A DNA stretch of 64,000 nt, taken from contig NZ_JAIFZO010000002.1 of the NCBI RefSeq assembly GCF_026341275.1, forward strand, positions 5,982,118-6,046,117. The letters are read 5' to 3'. The notes beneath the pieces are model-generated. The model was not told the origin of the DNA. It worked only from the letters and a program-made list of their open reading frames with translations, and made no database searches. Positions 55,421-61,175 of the stretch are shown here, in pieces (the first letter of the stretch is position 1; every line of letters starts with the position of its first letter). Source of the DNA: Streptomyces ortus. GTDB taxonomy: Bacteria; Actinomycetota; Actinomycetes; Streptomycetales; Streptomycetaceae. Position numbers and translations under genes: made by a program.

Positions 55421-56809
55421 ATGCCCATGGGTCACACGGCCACAGCCGAGGCCGGTTCCGGCGGCCTGACAGCGACCGAGCACCGCCTGGCCAACGGCCT
55501 GCGCGTGGTGCTCTCCGAGGACCACCTGACCCCGGTCGCCGCGGTGTGCCTCTGGTACGACGTCGGCTCACGTCATGAGGTCGCGGGCCGCACCGGGCTC
55601 GCCCACCTCTTCGAGCACCTGATGTTCCAGGGCTCCGGCCAGGTCAAGGGCAACGGCCACTTCGAACTGGTCCAGGGAGCGGGCGGTTCGCTCAACGGCA
55701 CGACGAGTTTCGAGCGCACCAACTACTTCGAGACCATGCCGACGCACCAGCTGGAGCTCGCCCTCTGGCTGGAGGCCGACCGCATGGGCTCGCTGCTCGC
55801 CGCCCTCGACGAGGAGTCGATGGAAAACCAGCGGGACGTCGTCAAGAACGAGCGCAGGCAGCGCTACGACAACGTCCCCTACGGCACCGCCTTCGAGAAG
55901 CTGACCGCCCTCGCCTACCCGGAGGGCCACCCCTACCACCACACCCCGATCGGGTCGATGGCCGACCTGGACGCGGCCACCCTCGAGGACGCGCGCGCCT
56001 TCTTCCGCACCTACTACGCGCCCAACAACGCCGTGCTGTCGATCGTCGGGGACATCGACCCGGAGCAGACGCTCGCCTGGGTCGAGAAGTACTTCGGCTC
56101 CATCGCGGGACACGACGGCAAGCCGGCCCCGCGCGACGGCTCGCTCCCGGAGACCATGGGCGGGCAGTTGCGCGAGGTCGTCGAGGAGGAGGTCCCGGCG
56201 CGCGCGCTGATGGCCGCCTACCGGCTCCCGGAGGACGGCACGCGCGCGTCGGACGCGGCCGACCTCGCCCTGACCGTGCTCGGCGGCGGCGAGTCGTCCC
56301 GGCTCTACAACCGGCTCGTACGCCGTGACCGCACCGCCGTCGCGGCCGGGTTCGGGCTGCTGCGCCTCGCCGGAGCGCCCTCCCTGGGGTGGCTCGACGT
56401 GAAGACGTCCGGCGATGTCGAGGTCCCGGTGATCGAGGCCGCCGTCGACGAGGAGCTCGCCCGGTTCGCCGCGGAGGGCCCCACGGCCGAGGAGATGGAG
56501 CGCGCCCAGGCCCAGTTGGAGCGTGAGTGGCTGGACCGCCTCGGCACGGTCGCGGGCCGCGCCGACGAACTGTGCCGCTACGCGGTCCTGTTCGGCGACC
56601 CCCAGCTCGCCCTGACCGCCGTGCAGCGCGTCCTGGACATCACAGCGGAGGAGGTCCAGGAGGTCGCCAAGGCCCGCCTGCGCCCCGACAACCGCGCGGT
56701 GCTGGTCTACGAACCCCTCGCCCCGTCCGAGACCGACGCGCCCGAAGAGACCGACGCCGCCGGGGCCACCGGCGCCGCCGCCCACACCGACGAGGAGGCG
56801 GCCAAGTGA
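55421..56809 (+). CDS. M16 zinc metallopeptidase, catalytic subunit
   Basis: Product of 462 residues from ATG 55421, after AAGGGAC. The inverted zinc motif HxxEH is AHLFEHLMF (His62, Glu65, His66), and a downstream glutamate in ESMENQRDVV (about 135) is the likely third ligand. Typical segments are GSLNGTTSFERTNYFETMP and RTYYAPNNAVLSIVGD. The family cuts peptides inside a closed chamber made with a second, inactive subunit. The next gene is that partner; its GTG overlaps the stop here, and the two proteins have the same length. Role perhaps in peptide or signal-peptide degradation. Confidence 0.94.
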   Translation: MPMGHTATAEAGSGGLTATEHRLANGLRVVLSEDHLTPVAAVCLWYDVGSRHEVAGRTGLAHLFEHLMFQGSGQVKGNGHFELVQGAGGSLNGTTSFERTNYFETMPTHQLELALWLEADRMGSLLAALDEESMENQRDVVKNERRQRYDNVPYGTAFEKLTALAYPEGHPYHHTPIGSMADLDAATLEDARAFFRTYYAPNNAVLSIVGDIDPEQTLAWVEKYFGSIAGHDGKPAPRDGSLPETMGGQLREVVEEEVPARALMAAYRLPEDGTRASDAADLALTVLGGGESSRLYNRLVRRDRTAVAAGFGLLRLAGAPSLGWLDVKTSGDVEVPVIEAAVDEELARFAAEGPTAEEMERAQAQLEREWLDRLGTVAGRADELCRYAVLFGDPQLALTAVQRVLDITAEEVQEVAKARLRPDNRAVLVYEPLAPSETDAPEETDAAGATGAAAHTDEEAAK

Positions 56810-58194
56810 CCGAGCTCGCCACGATGGAGTTCCACCCGCGGCCCCAGGCCGGCGCGGCCAGGCCCTGGGCCTTCCCCGCGCCCGAGCGCGGCACCCTCGG
56901 CAACGGCCTGACGCTGTTGCGCTGCCACCGCCCCGGCCAGCAGGTCGTCGCCGTGGAAGTCCTCCTGGACGCCCCGCTGGAGGCCGAGCCCAAGGGCCTC
57001 GACGGCATCGCCACGATCATGGCGCGGGCCTTCTCGGAGGGCACCGACAAGCACTCCGCCGAGGAGTTCGCCGCCGAGCTGGAGCGCTGCGGCGCCACGC
57101 TCGACGCCCACGCGGACCACCCCGGCGTACGGCTCAGCCTCGAAGTGCCCGTCTCCCGGCTGCCCAAGGCGCTCGGCCTGCTCGCCGACGCCCTCAGGGC
57201 GCCCGCGTTCGAGGACGGCGAGATCGAGCGGCTGGTGCGCAACCGGCTCGACGAGATCCCGCACGAGAGCGCGAACCCGGCCCGGCGGGCCGCCAAGGAG
57301 CTGTCCCGGCAGCTCTTCCCGGCGGACTCCCGGATGTCGCGCCCGCGCCAGGGCACCGAGGAGACGGTCACCGCGATCGACTCCGCGGCCGTGCGCGCCT
57401 TCTACGAGAAGCACGTACGCCCCGCCACGGCCACCGCCGTCGTCGTCGGCGACCTCACGGACGTCGACCTCGACGCGCTGCTGGCGGACACGCTCGGTGC
57501 CTGGACCGGATCCCAGGCCCAGGCGCGACCCGTGCCCTCGGTGACCGCCGACGACGCCGGCCGCGTGATCATCGTCGACCGGCCCGGCGCCGTCCAGACG
57601 CAGTTGCTCATCGGCCGGGTCGGCGCGGACCGGCACGACCGTGTGTGGCCCGCACAGGTGCTCGGCACGTACTGCCTCGGTGGCACCCTCACCTCCCGTC
57701 TGGACCGGGTCCTGCGGGAGGAGAAGGGATACACCTACGGAGTGCGGGCGTTCGGCCAGGTGCTGCGCTCCGCTCCGGACGGGACGGGCATCTCGATGCT
57801 CGCCATCAGCGGCTCCGTGGACACCCCGAACACCGGCCCGGCGCTCGACGACCTGTGGAAGGTGCTGCGCACCCTGGCCGCCGAGGGCCTGACGGACGCC
57901 GAGCGCGACGTGGCCGTACAGAACCTGGTGGGTGTGGCGCCCCTGAAGTACGAGACCGCGGGAGCCGTCGCGGGCACACTCGCCGACCAGGTCGAGCAGC
58001 ACCTGCCGGACGACTTCCAGGCGACGCTGTACAAGCAGCTCGCCGCCACCGGCACCGTGGAGGCCACCGCGGCCGTCGTGAACGCGTTCCCGGTGGACCG
58101 GCTGGTGACCGTCCTCGTCGGGGACGCCGGGCAGATCGAGGAGCCCGTCAGGGCCCTCGGTATCGGTGAAGTCAGCGTCGTGACAGCCGAATAG
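56806..58194 (+). CDS. M16 peptidase-like non-catalytic subunit
   Basis: Product of 462 residues from GTG 56806, overlapping the previous stop as GTGA. The zinc motif is gone: the equivalent segment reads LDGIATIMARAF. The R/Y pair typical of the inactive partner is kept (GGTLTSRLDRVLREEKGYTYGV). So it should form a heterodimer with the preceding gene's product and help bind substrate. Together they resemble small bacterial M16 heterodimers and the mitochondrial processing peptidase. Confidence 0.92.
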   Translation: MTELATMEFHPRPQAGAARPWAFPAPERGTLGNGLTLLRCHRPGQQVVAVEVLLDAPLEAEPKGLDGIATIMARAFSEGTDKHSAEEFAAELERCGATLDAHADHPGVRLSLEVPVSRLPKALGLLADALRAPAFEDGEIERLVRNRLDEIPHESANPARRAAKELSRQLFPADSRMSRPRQGTEETVTAIDSAAVRAFYEKHVRPATATAVVVGDLTDVDLDALLADTLGAWTGSQAQARPVPSVTADDAGRVIIVDRPGAVQTQLLIGRVGADRHDRVWPAQVLGTYCLGGTLTSRLDRVLREEKGYTYGVRAFGQVLRSAPDGTGISMLAISGSVDTPNTGPALDDLWKVLRTLAAEGLTDAERDVAVQNLVGVAPLKYETAGAVAGTLADQVEQHLPDDFQATLYKQLAATGTVEATAAVVNAFPVDRLVTVLVGDAGQIEEPVRALGIGEVSVVTAE

Positions 58195-58279
58195 GGATCT
58201 GCGACGGGGCGGGGCCTGCGACGGGACAGGACCTGCGATCGGGCAGAGCCCGCGATCGGGCAGGACCCGCACCGGCCGG

Positions 58280-58310
58280 GGCCCGGGTGACGGAACGCGT
58301 CGCCCGGGCC
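58280..58310 (+). terminator. terminator after the M16 pair
   Basis: Arms 58280-58292 and 58298-58310 pair with one G-T position around GAACG, followed by CTTTCCTG. Confidence 0.88.
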
Positions 58311-58489
58311 CTTTCCTGTCCCCCTACTCCTATGTCCATGGTTATGTCCATGGTTTGTCCGTATTGCAGGGAAGTTGCCCGTCTGCCCTGTGGCGTGCGC
58401 TACAAAAATGGTGATCCGTTTGTCGAATGAAAGAGGCGCCGCTTAGCGTCGGTCCGGCTGTCCGTCAGGCACTGCGCCGCGTCCGCGGC

Positions 58490-58650
58490 ACCGGACAGTC
58501 ATCGCCGAGTCCCCGCATGGCGCGAGCCAGGGGAGCCGGGGACCCAGGTCCCTGGGGTGAATCGGACGCCCTTCCCGAAGGGGGTCCGTAGGAGACCTTC
58601 CTGCTCCGAACCCGTCAGCTAACCCGGTAGGCGAGAAGGAAGGAAAGGAC
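58490..58650 (+). ncRNA. cyclic-di-AMP riboswitch (ydaO/yuaA class)
   Basis: Conserved blocks are in order: GCGAGCCAGGGGAGCCGGGG, then GGGGTGAATC, then AGGAGACCTTCC, CCGAACCCGTCAGCTAACCC, GGTAGGCG and GAAGGAAGGA. These are the hallmarks of the ydaO motif, which turns expression off when c-di-AMP is high. It lies just upstream of a cell-wall hydrolase, the known use of this riboswitch in actinobacteria. Boundaries are approximate. Confidence 0.93.
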
Positions 58651-58660
58651 CAGCCACTTC

Positions 58661-59434
58661 ATGGCGTTCACCCGCGCCACGGGGAAGCACCGTCTTCCCA
58701 GCCGCATGACGCGCACCACCCGCAGGACCGTCGGCGTCGCCGCCCTGGCCACCACCGGCGTCGTGGGCACGCTGGCCGCCCCGGCGTTCGCCGCGGAGAG
58801 CGAGATCGAGCAGACGGGCCCCCTGAAGGCAGTCACCATGGGCGACACGGTCGCCCACGAGGTCGACGCCCAGGCCATGGCCCAGCGTCAGGCCGCCGAG
58901 CAGGCCGCCGCCCGCGAGAAGGCCGAGGCCGCCGCGGAGAAGCGCGCGGAGGAGGCCCGTGAGAAGGCCGAGAAGGAGCGCGAGGCCAAGGCCCGTGCGG
59001 CCCGCGAGGCCGAGCGCAAGCGCCTCAACGCCTACACCGCGCCGATCACCGGCTCGTACGTCTCCACGTCCTACCAGGCCGGTGGCGGCATCTGGTCCTC
59101 CGGCAGCCATACCGGGATCGACTTCCACGCCGCCAGCGGCACCGCCGTGCACGCGGTGGGCTCCGGCACCGTCGTGGAGGCCGGCTGGGGCGGCTCCTAC
59201 GGCAATCAAGTCGTCATCAAGATGGTTGACGGCACGTACACCCAGTACGGGCACCTCTCGTCCATCGGTGTCTCGGTCGGCCAGACGGTCACTCCGGGGC
59301 AGCAGATAGCCCTCTCCGGGGCGACCGGCAACGTCACGGGGGCGCACCTGCACTTCGAGGCGCGGACGACCGCCGAGTACGGATCCGACATGGACCCGAT
59401 CGCGTACCTGCGCGGGCACGGCGTGAACGTCTGA
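58661..59434 (+). CDS. secreted M23 (LytM) peptidoglycan endopeptidase under c-di-AMP riboswitch
   Basis: Product of 257 residues from ATG 58661. A signal peptide with a long basic n-region ([27 protein letters not shown], cut near 44) is followed by an Ala/Glu/Lys/Arg coiled coil (about 70-122). The LytM domain has HTGIDF (His150, Asp154), a GYGHLSS-like TQYGHLSS and HLHFE (His229, His231), all zinc or catalytic positions. It cuts peptide cross-links in the wall, acting in growth or germination. The riboswitch upstream makes production depend on c-di-AMP. Confidence 0.95.
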   Translation: MAFTRATGKHRLPSRMTRTTRRTVGVAALATTGVVGTLAAPAFAAESEIEQTGPLKAVTMGDTVAHEVDAQAMAQRQAAEQAAAREKAEAAAEKRAEEAREKAEKEREAKARAAREAERKRLNAYTAPITGSYVSTSYQAGGGIWSSGSHTGIDFHAASGTAVHAVGSGTVVEAGWGGSYGNQVVIKMVDGTYTQYGHLSSIGVSVGQTVTPGQQIALSGATGNVTGAHLHFEARTTAEYGSDMDPIAYLRGHGVNV

Positions 59435-59475
59435 CCGCACGGCGCCCCCCGTACGCCTCCGCGGCGCACCTCCGT

Positions 59476-59508
59476 CGAAGGCCCCGGCTCACCGAGCCGG
59501 GGCCTTCG
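59476..59508 (+). terminator. terminator after the M23 gene
   Basis: Perfect 15-base arms (59476-59490, 59494-59508) with a 3-base loop. Confidence 0.92.
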
Positions 59509-59688
59509 TGCGTCCGTGCCGCTTTCGGTCACTTCCGCACCGGACGACTGCCTGTTCAGAAGCATGGTGTGTCCAAAAAATATCCATGGATTCCCGCCTG
59601 CCTTCGGAATTTCCCGTTCTCTGCAATAGAGTCACCGAACAAGCGTCAATCGACCGCGTTTCGCGGGGATTAAGGCGGAGGTCCGGTC

Positions 59689-60381
59689 ATGCGTATTCCC
59701 GCGCGCTCGGTATGCACGGCGATCCGGGACGACATCGTCGCGGGTGTCTACGAGCGCGGCAGCCGGCTCACCGAAGAACTGCTCGCGCGCCGCTACGGCG
59801 TCTCGCGGGTCCCCGTCCGCGAGGCGCTGCGCACCCTGGAGGCGGAGGGCTTCGTGGTCACCCGCCGGCACGCGGGCGCGTGCGTCGCGGAACCCACGGA
59901 GCAGGAGGCCGCCGACCTCCTGGAGATGCGCGTGCTGCTGGAGCCGCTGGGCGCCGCCCGGGCCGCCCAGCGACGCACCGAGGCGCACCTCAAGGTGCTG
60001 CGCGGCCTGGTCAGGCTCGGCCAGGAGCGGGCCAGGCGGGGCAACAGCGAGGATCTGCGCTCGCTCGGCGCCTGGTTCCACGAGACGCTCGCGCAGTCCT
60101 CGGGGAGCCCCGCGCTGACCTCGACCCTCGGCCAGCTGCGGCACAAGATCGCCTGGATGTACTCGGTCGAGGCGCCCACGCACCCCGCCGAGTCCTGGAC
60201 CGAGCACGGAGCCATCGTGGACGCCGTGGCCCGCGGTGACAGCGACCGGGCCAGGGCGATCACGGCGCTGCACGCGGAGCGGGCGACGTCCGCGCACCGG
60301 CTGCGGTTTCCCGGCGGGGACCGCGTCGAGCGTGTGAGGACTTCGCAACATCCCGTAAACACGGCGGGCCTGCGGCATTAA
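59689..60381 (+). CDS. GntR/FadR-family transcription regulator
   Basis: Product of 230 residues from ATG 59689, after GGCGGAGG. The winged helix is at about 5-70 (RDDIVAGVYERGSRLTEELLARRYGVSRVPVREALRTLEAEGFV). The FCD ligand domain is at about 75-205 (LLEMRVLLEPLGAARAA, FHETLAQSSGSPALTSTL, HGAIVDAVARGDSDRARAI), with His residues that in this family bind a metal next to a carboxylate effector. The upstream region is AT-rich (59570-59640). Target unknown; ptsH lies convergent, downstream. Confidence 0.92.
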   Translation: MRIPARSVCTAIRDDIVAGVYERGSRLTEELLARRYGVSRVPVREALRTLEAEGFVVTRRHAGACVAEPTEQEAADLLEMRVLLEPLGAARAAQRRTEAHLKVLRGLVRLGQERARRGNSEDLRSLGAWFHETLAQSSGSPALTSTLGQLRHKIAWMYSVEAPTHPAESWTEHGAIVDAVARGDSDRARAITALHAERATSAHRLRFPGGDRVERVRTSQHPVNTAGLRH

Positions 60382-60720
60382 CAGAAGCACCGTATACAAA
60401 GAGGGATATTCGGCGGGGTCCTATTTCAGGTGCCCTTTTCTTCCGCGTGCCCGGAATTGTCGAGCGCGCCGTTTCCGGTCGCGCACAAACGGGTGCGGAA
60501 ATCGATACGCCGAGCGTCACGCACCGGAAAAGAACGGCCCCCGGTCCCGCACGTTCCGGTCCGCACGGGTACGTACGTTCCGGTCCGCACGAACGGCGGA
60601 GCCGCGTCGCCCGGGGTGTGGGTGACGCGGCTCCGCCGTATCGGGATCCGACGGGACCGATGGGGTCCTACGGGATCCGGGAGACCCGAAGAGGGTCGAG
60701 GGGCCCGAGGGGCCCGAAGG
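60382..60720. other. intergenic region between GntR gene and ptsH
   Basis: Contains a 17-bp direct repeat ACGTTCCGGTCCGCACG (60551-60567 and 60575-60591), and a terminator at 60593-60639. GAGGGGCCC repeats follow near 60700. No gene seen. Confidence 0.6.
60593..60639. terminator. bidirectional terminator between GntR gene and ptsH
   Basis: Perfect 16-base arms (60593-60608, 60624-60639) around a 15-base loop, between convergent genes. Confidence 0.85.
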
Positions 60721-61002
60721 TCAGACCGTCTCGGGGAGCTCGTCGAGCCCTTCGGCGACCAGCTTCGCCAGACGGTCGAGCGCGGCGTCCGCGCCCTCGG
60801 CGTCGGAGGCCAGGACGATCTCCTCGCCGCCCTGGGCGCCCAGGCCGAGGACCGCGAGCATGGACGCGGCGTTGACGGGGTTGCCGTCGGCCTTGGCGAT
60901 CGTCACAGGGACGCCGGTGGCCGTGGCCGCCCGGACGAAGATGGAGGCGGGACGGGCGTGCAGGCCCTCGGCCCAGCCGACGTTGACGCGGCGCTCAGCC
61001 AT
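60721..61002 (-). CDS. ptsH: HPr, phosphocarrier of the sugar phosphotransferase system
   Basis: Product of 93 residues from ATG 61002, with GAAGGGC upstream. The phosphorylated His15 is in WAEGLHARPAS. The second family region is NAASMLAVLGLGAQGGEEI; the HPr kinase serine position is present in NAASML. HPr carries phosphate from enzyme I to sugar-specific components and signals carbon status. Enzyme I and other pts genes are not in the window. It is divergent from the acetyltransferase gene. Confidence 0.96.
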   Translation of the reverse strand: MAERRVNVGWAEGLHARPASIFVRAATATGVPVTIAKADGNPVNAASMLAVLGLGAQGGEEIVLASDAEGADAALDRLAKLVAEGLDELPETV

Positions 61003-61162
61003 GTGATGCTGCCCTTCAGGTGTCAAGGTTGTCTAGACCAGTCTTCCATACGGTGAACGGTGAGGCGTGCCTCGCGCAGGTACGGACCCCGACCGGCCCG
61101 GGACCCCAAGACTGCCCCGGGTCTCCGCCGGACGCGAACCCGCCGTTGTCGGACCCGAGTCG

Positions 61163-61168
61163 TAGTCT
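61163..61168 (+). promoter_or_regulatory. putative -10 for the acetyltransferase gene
   Basis: TAGTCT lies 7 bases before the ATG at 61176. No Shine-Dalgarno sequence intervenes, so the mRNA is probably leaderless. Confidence 0.5.
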
Positions 61169-61175
61169 GGGCCCC

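Larger units (their letters stand above)
58195..58660. other. intergenic region holding repeats, a terminator and a riboswitch
   Basis: First comes an imperfect tandem repeat of about 19 bp (58198-58272, units like CCTGCGACGGGACAGGA). Then the M16 terminator (58280-58310), a perfect 12-bp tandem repeat TATGTCCATGGT (58331-58354), and the c-di-AMP riboswitch. A TACAAA at 58401 is a possible -10 for the riboswitch transcript. Confidence 0.6.
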
